DNA of 64,000 nt, from NCBI RefSeq assembly GCF_030719215.1, contig NZ_CP120983.1:372001-436000 (forward strand), written 5' to 3'. Under the pieces are notes generated by a model. That model searched no databases. It had not been told where the DNA came from and worked only from the letters and a program-made list of their open reading frames with translations. Shown one piece after another: positions 54,237 through 63,261 of this stretch. Made by a program: the position numbers and the translations under genes. The DNA is from Streptomyces sp. Alt3 (GTDB lineage: Bacteria; Actinomycetota; Actinomycetes; Streptomycetales; Streptomycetaceae). Position 1 is the stretch's first letter. Each line of letters begins with the position of its first letter.

Positions 54237-56255
54237 ATGGTGTCCCGGAGAACCCTTTTGCAGGCAGGCGGAGCGGCCTTCGCGGCCGGTGGGCCGGGGA
54301 TCGCCCTGCCCGACCGGGCCGACGCGGCCGAGAGCGGCGCGGCAGCACGTCTCCTGCCGTCGTTCGGCGGCCCCACCCACCTGGACGTCGCCGACGTCAG
54401 CTCACTGGGCGGGGCCGATCAGCTCCTGCTGACAACGCTTCAGGGAGTGGTCAACCGGCGCCGTCCACGCCTCTACTTCAACTTCGACGCAGGTGAGGTC
54501 GACCTGCGGTGGCTGCCGAGCACCGGTGCCTCGGTCACCCGCCACGACGACGCGCTGGATCTCTTCGCCCGCTACCGCGGCGAGACACGCGGTGCGGTTC
54601 TGCACGACCCCGCCGTTCCTGACTCGGTGAACGTGGCGACGACGCTGGCCGGCCTGGAGAACGCCGTCGTGGCCACGGCCGAACAGGCCCGTGACCACCG
54701 GCTGAGGACCGTCGCCGATCTGCGGGGCCGGTTCGACGCGGACGACGTACTCTCCACGTACCGCTGGCAGCTGGACCGGCTTTTCCCCCGCTGCGCCCAC
54801 ACCCTGCTGGCGGGGCTCCCGCCCACCCGGACGGTGCGGAACGAGGGTGTGCGGTGGCGCGAGATCGCGCGGGAGACCGGACGCGTCCGCGACGCCTCCA
54901 ACCGGCAGGTCCGCACCTTCGACCTGAGCGCGGAACTCTCGGGCGGGGACGCCCTCTACCTGCGCTTCCAGGACTCGCTGGGCGACGACGGCTGGGGCGC
55001 GTCGGTCGGTTCGGTCGAGGTGACGGCCGACGGCGGCCGGGTGATCGCCTCCTTCGTCCCCGGTACCCCCGCCGAGGTGCCGTACCTCTTCGACGGTTCC
55101 GGCTCCTCCATCGGTGACAACGCCAACCGGTTCTGCGACGGCAACGGGTCGTTCGTCTACCGCTTCACGCCCGAGGCGGGCACACGGCAGCTGTCGGTCG
55201 AGGTCGACCTGTGGAACCAGTTCCTCGTCTCCGTCACCAACACCCCGCCCACCAGGGTCGAGCCGTTCCCGTACTTCCGGGACTACGCCGTCGCGAGCCG
55301 GGCCATGGTCCTCTGGCTGCCTCCGTCCGGCGACACGGGGAAGCTCCTCGACGAGATCTTCGGCCGGGTGGAGCCCACGACCCCGTACGCGGGATGGTTC
55401 TCCGACGACGTGGCGGGAGAGTGGGGCGGCGTGGACCGGGCCTCGCGGCACGGCGTCGAAGTGGTGCCCGCCGACTTCTACATGAACGGCACCGTGCACG
55501 CCGGTGTGCCGACGAAGGTCCCGGACAAGATCACGCCGAGGCGGAGAGCGGCGCTCCGCAATCGCGTCCACCTCACCCTGACCGTCGGCGAGGGCGACAA
55601 CATCCAGTACTGCCAGCGCCGCATGCGCACCATCTGGGACGACCCGGAGAGGGGGCGCTTCCCGGTCAACTGGACCGTCAGCCCGCTGCTCGCGGACATC
55701 GGCCCCGCCCTGCTGGCCCACTACCGGAACACCGCCACCGACAACGACCTGCTGATCGCGGGGCCCTCCGGCGCCGGCTACACCTACCCCGGGTCATGGC
55801 CCGAGAGCGCCCTGGACGCGTACACCGAGCTCACCGGACGCTTTCTGCGCCGGACCGGCATGGACCTCGTCCACGCCTACAACCCCCGCACCGCGGAAGG
55901 CGACGGATGGATCCCGTTCGATGAGCGTGTCGCCCGCTCGTACCGGGAGAACACCCCGGTACGCGGCATCATCCAGTCCTGGGAGACCGGCGACCTGCAG
56001 ACGCGTCCGGCCGGACTGCCGGTGATCGGGAACTTCTACCCGCAGGGCAAGGCCGCGGAGTACCGGGACGGCCTGCTGCGGCACATCGAAGGCTGGGACG
56101 GCACCGCTCCCCTCTTCATCGCCGGTGCTGTCAACGCCTGGAGCTGGACACCCGGCGACATCGCCGAGCTCTGCGACCTGCTCGGCGATCCGTTCGAAGT
56201 GGTCCGCGGCGACACCTTCTTCGACCTGCTGGACCGGGCAGGCCGACGCGCGTGA
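54237..56255 (+). CDS. GxGYxYP-family secreted putative glycoside hydrolase
   Basis: 672-aa exported protein. The Tat-like signal MVSRRTLLQAGGAAFAAGG is at the N-terminus. The family-defining motif is seen as GPSGAGYTYPGSWPE near residue 510, with the conserved core HAYNPRTAEGD and SWETGDL downstream. The GxGYxYP (PF14323) family is a predicted barrel glycosidase found in polysaccharide-use loci; activity is not settled. Residues 200-350 include an inserted beta-rich region (YLRFQDSLGDDGWGASVG). It starts at 54237 (ATG); no close operon partner. Confidence 0.85.
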   Translation: MVSRRTLLQAGGAAFAAGGPGIALPDRADAAESGAAARLLPSFGGPTHLDVADVSSLGGADQLLLTTLQGVVNRRRPRLYFNFDAGEVDLRWLPSTGASVTRHDDALDLFARYRGETRGAVLHDPAVPDSVNVATTLAGLENAVVATAEQARDHRLRTVADLRGRFDADDVLSTYRWQLDRLFPRCAHTLLAGLPPTRTVRNEGVRWREIARETGRVRDASNRQVRTFDLSAELSGGDALYLRFQDSLGDDGWGASVGSVEVTADGGRVIASFVPGTPAEVPYLFDGSGSSIGDNANRFCDGNGSFVYRFTPEAGTRQLSVEVDLWNQFLVSVTNTPPTRVEPFPYFRDYAVASRAMVLWLPPSGDTGKLLDEIFGRVEPTTPYAGWFSDDVAGEWGGVDRASRHGVEVVPADFYMNGTVHAGVPTKVPDKITPRRRAALRNRVHLTLTVGEGDNIQYCQRRMRTIWDDPERGRFPVNWTVSPLLADIGPALLAHYRNTATDNDLLIAGPSGAGYTYPGSWPESALDAYTELTGRFLRRTGMDLVHAYNPRTAEGDGWIPFDERVARSYRENTPVRGIIQSWETGDLQTRPAGLPVIGNFYPQGKAAEYRDGLLRHIEGWDGTAPLFIAGAVNAWSWTPGDIAELCDLLGDPFEVVRGDTFFDLLDRAGRRA

Positions 56256-56404
56256 AGCGGCGCGGTCCGGAAGGCCCGGGGACCCCCTCGTGGGGGGACG
56301 CGCACACGGCCGGGTGATGGCCCGCTCCGGCGGGGCGTCGGCGGTTGTGCCGACTCCGGGAACGGCGGATTGTGGAAGGGACGAACGGGGGCTGGTCGGG
56401 TGCA

Positions 56405-58792
56405 ATGACTTCTTGGAACACGGAACGGAGTGCCGACTTCCGCGGTCCCCTCGACGTCACCTGGGCGGCCACGCTGGTCGTGGACGCCCAGGACGACGTC
56501 ATCGGGTGCAGCCCCGCGGCGGCACGGCTCCTGGGGTGCCCGGCGCACGACGTCGTCGGCCTGCCTCTGACGACGTTCCTGTCACCCGGACCGACTCCCT
56601 CCGCACACCGTCCCCCCACCCGGTTCCGGGGGAACGCGGTCCGCGTCGCCCGCCGTCGGGACGGACATGAGGTGATCGTGGCCGTGGCGACATGCCCGCT
56701 TCCGGGGGCCGGCGCGGCGGAACGGGTCGTCGTCGCGGCGGAACTGGAGGACCTACGGCTGTGGGAGTCCCGGCTGGCCCTGCTGCACGGGCTGACCACC
56801 CGGTCACCCGTCGGCCTCGCCATCTACGACAACGATCTACGTCTGACCTGGTGCAACGCGGCGTTCGAAGAGGAGATAGGACGTCCGCTGGCCGATTTCC
56901 GCGGTTCCCGGGCCGATGAGCTGTACTTCGGGGGACGTTTCGTCAGCCAGGGGCACCCGCCCACGCTCGACGCGGTCATGCGGCACGTCCTGGACACCGG
57001 AGAGGCCTTTCTGGACCTGCACTTCCAGGGCCGGCCCCCGAGCGACCCGGAGACGGACCACCTCTGGTCCTGCGCCTATTACCGGCTCCAGGACTCCGAC
57101 GGAAACGTGTTCGGAGTGTGCGAGGACACCTTCGACATCTCCGACCGCTACAGGGCCCAGCAGCGGCTGGCCCTCCTCGTCGAGGCCGGCCGGGGAATCG
57201 GTACCGCCCTCGATGTGCTCGCCACGGCCGAACAGATCCCCGAGGTGGCCGTACCGGAGTTCGCCGCCACAGTGACGGTCGACCTCTCCGAAGCCGTGCT
57301 GGAGGGCGAGATGCCCGCACCCGGCGACGCGGCGGCCATGTCGCTCATACGGGTCGCCCAGCGCTCGGCGGGGGACGCCGGCCGACGTCCGCCTTCTGCT
57401 CCGCACGTCGACCGGTCACCCGTGCGATACCCGCCCGGTTCGCCGCAGGACCGCAGCCTCTCCTCCGGCGGACTGGTGCTGGACGACACGACGTTGGTCG
57501 TGCCCCTCCGGGCCGGGAACAGCTCGCTGGGACTCGTGACCTTCGTCCGCGGCATCCACTCGGCCGTCTTCGACGGCGGCGAAGTGGCGCTCGCCGACGA
57601 GCTGGCCGCCCGCACGGCGGTGTCCATCGACAACGCCCGCCGCTTCACCCGCGAACGCGCCGCCTCCCTCGCCCTCCAGCGCCAGTTGCTGCCCCGGCAC
57701 GTGCCGAAGCAGTCCGCGGTCGACGTGGCCTACCGCTACCTGCCCACCGATGCCATGACCGGGGTCGGCGGTGACTGGTTCGACGTCATCCCGCTGTCCG
57801 GGACCCGGGTCGGACTGGTGGTCGGGGATGTCGTCGGCCACGGTCTTCAGGCAGCCGCCACGATGGGACGACTGCGCACGACCGTACGCGCGTTCGCCCA
57901 GATGGACCTGGACCCCGTCGAGCTGCTGTCACGGCTCGACGATCTGGTGAGGCAGACGGCGGAGGAGCAGTGGGGCGGGACGGGCTCGGCCGACGGCGCC
58001 CACTTCGACGTGACCACGGGGGCGACCTGTCTCTACGCGGTCTACGACCCGGTCTCCCGCCGTTGCGTCATGGCCAGGGCCGGACACCTGCCGCCGGCTG
58101 TCGTGCCCCCGGAGGGCGGGCCGTCCTTCCTGGACCTGCAGGCCGGCCCGCCGCTGGGGCTCGGCGGACTCCCCTTCGAGCCCCTGGAGACGGAACTGCC
58201 GGCGGGCAGTCTGCTGGCGCTCTTCACCGACGGCCTGGTCGAGTCACGCGACCGGGACATCGATCGCGGGCTCGACATCCTGGGACACGTACTCGGCGAC
58301 CAGCGGGCGCCACTCGACGAACTGTGCGACCGGGCCGTGGGAGAACTCCTGCCGAACGGGTCGGCGGCCGACGACACCGCTCTGCTCCTCGTCCGCACCC
58401 GCGAACTGGGCGCTTCGCAGGTGGCCGAGTGGGAGATGGACGCGGAACCGGTCGCCCCGGGCCGGGCCCGGGAGCTGGCCACCGCGCAGCTGCACGACTG
58501 GGGACTCGAGGAGTTGTCGTTCGCCACCGAGCTCGTCGTCAGCGAGCTGGTGACCAACGCCGTCAGGTACGCCGAGGGGCCTCTTCACGTGCGCCTCATC
58601 CGAGACCGCACCCTCCTGTGCGAGGTCGCGGACACGGGCCACACCTCCCCCAACCTGCGCCACAGCGGCGAGGACGACGAGGGCGGGCGCGGCCTGTTCA
58701 TCGTGGCGCAACTCGTCCAGAGGTGGGGGACGCGCTACACCCGCTCCGGCAAGACCATATGGACCGAACAGGCCTTTCCCACGGACCGCTGA
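56405..58792 (+). CDS. PAS-GAF-PP2C-HATPase signalling phosphatase
   Basis: 795-aa multidomain regulator. A first PAS (about 20-120) leads to a second PAS (GLAIYDNDLRLTWCNAAFEE, about 140-250), then GAF (260-430), PP2C/SpoIIE (GVGGDWFDVIPL, GDVVGHG, FTDGLVESRDRD and DDTALLLVRT, to about 675), and an RsbW-like HATPase (ELVVSELVTNAVRYAEG and GRGLFIVAQLVQRWG). It combines the phosphatase and anti-sigma-kinase arms of partner switching in one chain. GTG 56372 is an alternative start. It lies 150 bp after the GxGYxYP gene; related function unproven. Typical Streptomyces family. Confidence 0.93.
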   Translation: MTSWNTERSADFRGPLDVTWAATLVVDAQDDVIGCSPAAARLLGCPAHDVVGLPLTTFLSPGPTPSAHRPPTRFRGNAVRVARRRDGHEVIVAVATCPLPGAGAAERVVVAAELEDLRLWESRLALLHGLTTRSPVGLAIYDNDLRLTWCNAAFEEEIGRPLADFRGSRADELYFGGRFVSQGHPPTLDAVMRHVLDTGEAFLDLHFQGRPPSDPETDHLWSCAYYRLQDSDGNVFGVCEDTFDISDRYRAQQRLALLVEAGRGIGTALDVLATAEQIPEVAVPEFAATVTVDLSEAVLEGEMPAPGDAAAMSLIRVAQRSAGDAGRRPPSAPHVDRSPVRYPPGSPQDRSLSSGGLVLDDTTLVVPLRAGNSSLGLVTFVRGIHSAVFDGGEVALADELAARTAVSIDNARRFTRERAASLALQRQLLPRHVPKQSAVDVAYRYLPTDAMTGVGGDWFDVIPLSGTRVGLVVGDVVGHGLQAAATMGRLRTTVRAFAQMDLDPVELLSRLDDLVRQTAEEQWGGTGSADGAHFDVTTGATCLYAVYDPVSRRCVMARAGHLPPAVVPPEGGPSFLDLQAGPPLGLGGLPFEPLETELPAGSLLALFTDGLVESRDRDIDRGLDILGHVLGDQRAPLDELCDRAVGELLPNGSAADDTALLLVRTRELGASQVAEWEMDAEPVAPGRARELATAQLHDWGLEELSFATELVVSELVTNAVRYAEGPLHVRLIRDRTLLCEVADTGHTSPNLRHSGEDDEGGRGLFIVAQLVQRWGTRYTRSGKTIWTEQAFPTDR

Positions 58793-58870
58793 CCGGCAGA
58801 CAGGGGTGTCACCCCCGTACCCTCACGGACCGGACCGGACCGTGTCGGTGCGGGGTGAAAGGATTCGGCC

Positions 58871-59527
58871 GTGCTGATCGAGGGATACCACCACGCCCCG
58901 CTGGTTGCGGGCGATTCGCTGCCGGCCCGCCCGGGCTTCTGGTCCAACCACCTGTTGCCGATGTGCGGCGGCGAACCGGGCGCCGCGAGTCCCGTCCCGG
59001 AGTGGTTCGGCGATGACGGCGCCGACACGGATGCCCTCTCGGAGACCCTGTTCAACACCGGACGCTGGCCGGTCCTCCGCCTGCCCGTGGCGGACGGTCC
59101 GGGAATCGTGGTGGTGTACCGCAACCTCGTCGGCGACCACGGCATCGACTACCTCCGCCTCCACCCGGGCCGGAGTGTCCCCCAGCGGCTCGGAAGCTGG
59201 GAGGGAGACCTCTCGGGTACCGGGCTGACGTGGCATGAGCTGCAGCGCGTCGCCGCCACCCCGTCCCCCTCGGCCGAAGGCGTCGAGGACCCGGACGCCC
59301 GGCTGCTCCTGCTGCTTCCCCTCCTCGCCGACCCGTACGTGTCCGAGGCGGCACCGGCGACACTCCGCACGGCTTTGATCGCGTGCGGAGCTCCACGGGA
59401 CACCGCCGCGGAGACGGCGGCGCGTCTGCTCGCCCATCTGACGAGGAGACCGGGACACGACCGCGCATGGGCTTCGCCGCTGAGCGGCAGTCCGAGGGAC
59501 GGCAGCGAGATACCTGCGGAGCTCTGA
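58871..59527 (+). CDS. Hypothetical protein (unknown)
   Basis: 218-aa protein. It opens VLIEGYHHAPLVAGDSLPAR, and a compact N-terminal domain (to about residue 115) contains FNTGRWPVLRLPVADGPGIV and YRNLVGDHGIDYL. A helical C-terminal half (LLLLLPLLADPYVSEAAPA, RTALIACGAP) follows. Soluble, with no signal or metal motif. GTG 58871 follows GAAAGGA. It is 78 bp after the multidomain phosphatase in the same direction, so it could be co-transcribed. I do not recognise it. Confidence 0.6.
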   Translation: MLIEGYHHAPLVAGDSLPARPGFWSNHLLPMCGGEPGAASPVPEWFGDDGADTDALSETLFNTGRWPVLRLPVADGPGIVVVYRNLVGDHGIDYLRLHPGRSVPQRLGSWEGDLSGTGLTWHELQRVAATPSPSAEGVEDPDARLLLLLPLLADPYVSEAAPATLRTALIACGAPRDTAAETAARLLAHLTRRPGHDRAWASPLSGSPRDGSEIPAEL

Positions 59528-59641
59528 CGCGCCGGCCCCCTCTCCGACCGTTCGCCGGAGAAGTGCATCCGGGAGTCACGGTGTTCACATGTCCACTTCG
59601 AGGGACGGCTCTCCACGGGCCGGCAGTTCGGGCCGGATTCC

Positions 59642-59682
59642 GGCCTTCGGGCGGACACGCCCTGTCCGCCCGAAGGCCTTTT
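59642..59682 (+). terminator. Rho-independent terminator with T-tract
   Basis: GGCCTTCGGGCGGACA (59642-59657) pairs with TGTCCGCCCGAAGGCC (59663-59678), followed by TTTT. It lies 115 bp after the unknown protein gene, within the 458-bp gap 59528-59985, whose remainder holds no other supportable feature. Confidence 0.9.
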
Positions 59683-59985
59683 CGATGGAGTGGGTGCGGG
59701 GATGGTTCCGGGGTAGTCGAGCCGGTACAACGGCAAAAACGGCTCAGCTCGGAAGAGCCGGGCACCTCGGGACGTGCGGCGGCGACGTCGGCGCCACAGG
59801 TGGCATCGGGGCCCTGACGACCCAGGCTCCGATTGCCGTCCCTGCGTCGCGGCTCTCATGCCGGCGCCGTCGGACGGGAGCCGGCCATGAGGCCGGTCGG
59901 TCGCAGAGGCCGGCACCCGCGCACCCGAGACGACCATCGACAGTGTCGAGGCCGATCCGGCCGAGACCGAGGAAAGGGCATACCG

Positions 59986-60465
59986 ATGAAGGAAGAACCC
60001 CGGGCCGACATAGGCACTCCGGTCCCCAACGCCAACAGCCCCGAGGAGCTGCGCGAACAGGCCGAGCGCACCCGCGACGAACTCGGGAAGACGGTCGAAG
60101 CTCTGGGAGCGAAGGCCGATGTCAAGGCACAGGCGAAGGAGAAGACGGCCGCCGCCAGGAAGCAGGCCTCGGAGAAGGCCTCCCTGGTGGCGGATCAGAT
60201 CCGTGAGAGGGCGGAGCAGGCCACGGACCTGATGAAGGAGAAGACGCCCGATCCCGTCCTGGAGAGGACGGCCCAGGCCGCCGCGCAGGTACGGGAGACC
60301 GCGAGCAAAGCAGGACAGTACGCGGCGGACAAGGCTCCTGACCCGCTGCTCGAGAAGGCGGGCCGGGCTACCTCGGTGGCACGGGCCAACCGCAAACCGC
60401 TCCTCGCGGGCGGTGTCCTGCTCGCCGTCGTCCTGCTGGTGCGCCGCGCCAGGGGACGCCGATGA
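59986..60465 (+). CDS. DUF3618 membrane-associated protein
   Basis: 159-aa protein. The DUF3618 core SPEELREQAERTRDELGKTV is at residues 18-38. A long Lys/Ala/Glu amphipathic stretch (about 45-130) with LEA-like repeats (DQIRERAEQATDLMKEKT, DPVLERTAQAAAQVRETA) follows. A single C-terminal helix LLAGGVLLAVVLLV and Arg-rich end give a tail-anchor topology. ATG 59986 follows GAGGAAAGG. Streptomyces genomes usually encode it in stress-related clusters with phage-holin-like and DUF3618 partners; here it is alone. Function unproven. Confidence 0.85.
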   Translation: MKEEPRADIGTPVPNANSPEELREQAERTRDELGKTVEALGAKADVKAQAKEKTAAARKQASEKASLVADQIRERAEQATDLMKEKTPDPVLERTAQAAAQVRETASKAGQYAADKAPDPLLEKAGRATSVARANRKPLLAGGVLLAVVLLVRRARGRR

Positions 60466-60796
60466 AGGCTTCCGCCATCGCCCCTCATGGCTGCGCCGGA
60501 TCTGACGGGCAGCCGTCCGGCTGACCCTCGCGTCGCCGGTCCCGGTCTCCCGGTGGGCGGACAACAGCTCGGGCGGTCGTGGGCGGTGGCGGCCGGGACC
60601 GGTCGCCGGGACGGCGACGGACCCGGCCGCCAGGTGGTCCCGCCCGCCCCCGTCTCCTTCGTCGTCGGTGGACACCGGCGCACGTGGGTGGAGCCGGGCG
60701 AAAAACCTCCTGGATACGGACATATGACTGCCGCTCAGCGGGTAGCCCGGCGGAGCGCCCGCAGGGGCCTGCCGCTCTATGGGTACGGTGCTGTCC
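60466..60796. other. Gap without supportable gene
   Basis: 331 bp between the DUF3618 gene and the caspase-like gene. Nothing beyond a possible GGGTAC element at 60781, close to the start of the following gene. Confidence 0.35.
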
Positions 60797-62110
60797 ATGC
60801 AGATCAACGGGGCGAAGCAACAACGAGGGCACGTACTCCTGATCGCGGGAGACAGCGCCACCCGGCGCCGCACGGTTCAGGTGCTCCCGTCGAAGAACCT
60901 CGCGGCGCTGTCCATGGTCCCCGTCTCCACCCTGCTGGGCAGCAATGTGCCGAGCGACACCACCTACCTCGACGGCATCCACGACCAGAACGCACTGCAG
61001 GTACGGCTGCGCACAGCCGCCGCGACCCCCGGCCCGCTGCTCGTCTACCTCTCCGGCCGGCTCACCACCGACCGTCGGGGACAACAGCTCTATCTCGCCC
61101 TCTCCAGGACCACGACCTCCACCGCCCGCTACACCGCGCTCCCCTGGGAATGGCTGGGCATGGAACTGCGGACCCGCCCTCAGGGGCTGACCACCGTGGT
61201 CTTCGACCTGGCGGCGGACAAGGCGACATGGCCTCTTCTGCGGGAGTACGGGACGCTGCCCGCCTCGACGGCGGCGGAGGTGTACGGCGTCGTCACCCCG
61301 CCCGGGTTCGCCGGGGACGAGGGGGTGAGTCCGTACACCCGGCACTGGATCGAGCAGCTGCGCCATGCCCCGGAGCGGCCGTCGAACTCCAGGCTGCACG
61401 CTCTGACCGTGGCGTCCGCCGCTCTGCCCCCTGGGGCGTTGATCCTCCCGGGCATCCGGGAGATCACAGCGCCGGGGTACGCCTTCGGCCATCCGGCGGC
61501 GGACGAGCGGCAGGGCTTCACGGAGAGCCCGGCCCCCCGGCCGGTGGTTCCCCGGCCCGCTCACGAGCCGGACGCCGGCCGAGCGGCCGTCCAGGCTCCG
61601 CGGACGGGCACCGTCGTCGTCCCGCAGACCGCTCCCGCGCCGTCACCTCAGCCGCTGCCCGCCCACCCGGTCTTCGTGGCCGAGGACCCCCGTCCCCACA
61701 TCCACGCCCTCGCACAGTCGGGCCGGCACACCGAGGCCGCCCAGATGGCGCAGATGTGGGAGCAGTACATCCTCCAGACCGACGGTTTCGACTCGCCGAA
61801 GGCCACGGAGTGGGTGGAGATCCGGGCCGACCTCGCCAAGATGTCCGGCAATTTCCTGCTCGCGACGCAGCTCTGGGTCGGCGCCGGGCGGACCAGGCTC
61901 GTGCACCAGTCGCCTGACGCCCCGGAAGTCCTCTCCGCGGCCAGGAGCGCCCACTACTGCTGGACACAGTTGCGGGACGCCGCCAGGGCGAGGGAGTGCG
62001 GCCCCGAACTGATCAGCCTGCTGCGGGCGCTCCCCTCACTCGACCACAGGCACCTGACGGTCGCGCAGCAGCGGCTGGAGTACCTGCACGACGCACCCGG
62101 CGGGGGCTGA
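60797..62110 (+). CDS. Degenerate caspase/CHAT-fold-like protein with helical C-terminus
   Basis: 437-aa protein. Residues 1-230 read as an alpha/beta fold: LLIAGDSATRRR, then a helix (LQVRLRTAAATPG) and strand LLVYLSGRLTT, with a later strand TTVVFDLAADKAT. These align in order with the caspase p20 strands that normally end in Gly-His-Gly and Asp-x-Cys, but the His-Gly and the Cys are absent. A Pro-rich linker (about 235-295) leads to a helical TPR-like C-terminus (HIHALAQSGRHTEAAQMAQM). ATG 60797. No neighbouring effector. Fold assignment is by eye; activity would be lost if right. Confidence 0.6.
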   Translation: MQINGAKQQRGHVLLIAGDSATRRRTVQVLPSKNLAALSMVPVSTLLGSNVPSDTTYLDGIHDQNALQVRLRTAAATPGPLLVYLSGRLTTDRRGQQLYLALSRTTTSTARYTALPWEWLGMELRTRPQGLTTVVFDLAADKATWPLLREYGTLPASTAAEVYGVVTPPGFAGDEGVSPYTRHWIEQLRHAPERPSNSRLHALTVASAALPPGALILPGIREITAPGYAFGHPAADERQGFTESPAPRPVVPRPAHEPDAGRAAVQAPRTGTVVVPQTAPAPSPQPLPAHPVFVAEDPRPHIHALAQSGRHTEAAQMAQMWEQYILQTDGFDSPKATEWVEIRADLAKMSGNFLLATQLWVGAGRTRLVHQSPDAPEVLSAARSAHYCWTQLRDAARARECGPELISLLRALPSLDHRHLTVAQQRLEYLHDAPGGG

Positions 62111-62195
62111 CCGTACGTCGACGGCCGGCCGGAGGGCCCCTCGGATGCCGTCGGTCCGGTCCGGCGACCGACGTCCGTCCCGCGACCGTCGCTCG

Positions 62196-63128
62196 TCAGG
62201 AGGGCTGCTCACGTTCCTCGAGTGGGTCGGCCATGCTTCTGCCGACCCGAGCGGCCGTTTCACGCAGCCAGATGTGTGCGGCGTCGTGGGTGTGCACGGG
62301 ATGCCACCACATCGCTTCCTGCAGCGGCACCGCTTCGTACGGCGGCTCCAGCACCCGCACTGCGGCAAGCGGCGTCAGCAGGCGGGCCAGGCGGGACTGG
62401 ATCAGGGCGATGCGCCGGGTACCTGCCACCAGCAGCGGCAGCAGCTGGAAACTGTCGACCGAGACCTCCACTCGCGGTTCGACACCGAGCATTCCGAGCT
62501 GACGCACCGCCGGGGCGTCGTAGGTGCGCTGGTAGGTGACCCACGGCAGCCGGACAAGGTCCTGGCGGCTGAGCCGGTCCTCCACACTCGGGTGGTCGTC
62601 CGCGACGAGGAAGACCCAGCTGTCCTGGTAGAGGTCGGTGGCAGGGAAGTCGCTGACGATCCCGTGCGGCATGAGCAGGCCGTCGGTGGTGCTCAGCAGC
62701 GTCGCCGTGTCGTCGACGACGGAGGTCGAGGGCTGGGTGAAGCGCAGGCGGATGCCGGGAGCCTCATCGTGCACGACGCGGGCGAGCTCCGTGCCGAACA
62801 CGGCGACGGCGTAGTCCGACGCGACCAGTTTGAACTCCCGGCTCTCGTCGGCCGGATCGAAGTCCGCCTGGCTGGCGAACAGGCGCTCCAGTACGTCGTA
62901 CGCGTTCGACGTGCGGTCGAGCAGGACCTGTCCGAGCGCGGTGAGTTCGTAGTGGCCGCCGACGCGCGCGAGCAGGTCGTCGCCGAAGTGCCGGCGCAGT
63001 CGGGCGAGGGCGGCACTCATGGCCGGCTGGCTGACCCCGACGCGTTGTCCGGCGCGGGTGACGTTGCGCTCCTCCAGCAGAGAACGCAACGCGACGACGA
63101 GATTGAGGTCCAGACTGGCCAGGTTCAC
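62196..63128 (-). CDS. LysR-family regulator (NodD-like)
   Basis: 310-aa LysR regulator. The N-terminal winged helix is NLASLDLNLVVALRSLLEER, then NVTRAGQRVGVSQPAMSAAL. The effector domain (about 90-300) includes FKLVASDYAVAVFGTELA and VDSFQLLPLLVAGTRRIAL. The layout resembles the NodD/NahR subgroup that senses aromatic ligands. GTG 63128 follows GGAAGAG; the frame stays open upstream but would run into the divergent promoter. Divergent from an FAH-family hydrolase over 133 bp; the likely target. Confidence 0.92.
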   Translation of the reverse strand: MNLASLDLNLVVALRSLLEERNVTRAGQRVGVSQPAMSAALARLRRHFGDDLLARVGGHYELTALGQVLLDRTSNAYDVLERLFASQADFDPADESREFKLVASDYAVAVFGTELARVVHDEAPGIRLRFTQPSTSVVDDTATLLSTTDGLLMPHGIVSDFPATDLYQDSWVFLVADDHPSVEDRLSRQDLVRLPWVTYQRTYDAPAVRQLGMLGVEPRVEVSVDSFQLLPLLVAGTRRIALIQSRLARLLTPLAAVRVLEPPYEAVPLQEAMWWHPVHTHDAAHIWLRETAARVGRSMADPLEEREQPS

Positions 63129-63174
63129 GGGCTCTTCCCTTGCGATATTGCGCCTACCAGGGTGAATAAACACC

Positions 63175-63198
63175 ATGGATGACAAGCATCCATACAAT
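63175..63198. promoter_or_regulatory. LysR-type binding site and promoter
   Basis: ATGGATG (63175-63181) and CATCCAT (63187-63193) form an inverted repeat around ACAAG in the LysR/FAH gap. TACAAT at 63193-63198 is a plausible -10 for the FAH gene. A LysR protein usually binds such sites. Confidence 0.55.
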
Positions 63199-63261
63199 CT
63201 ATTTCCCTGATCTCGGGTGGCCGGTCCAGATTGGTCACATCGCAATCAGGAGGACATGCCC

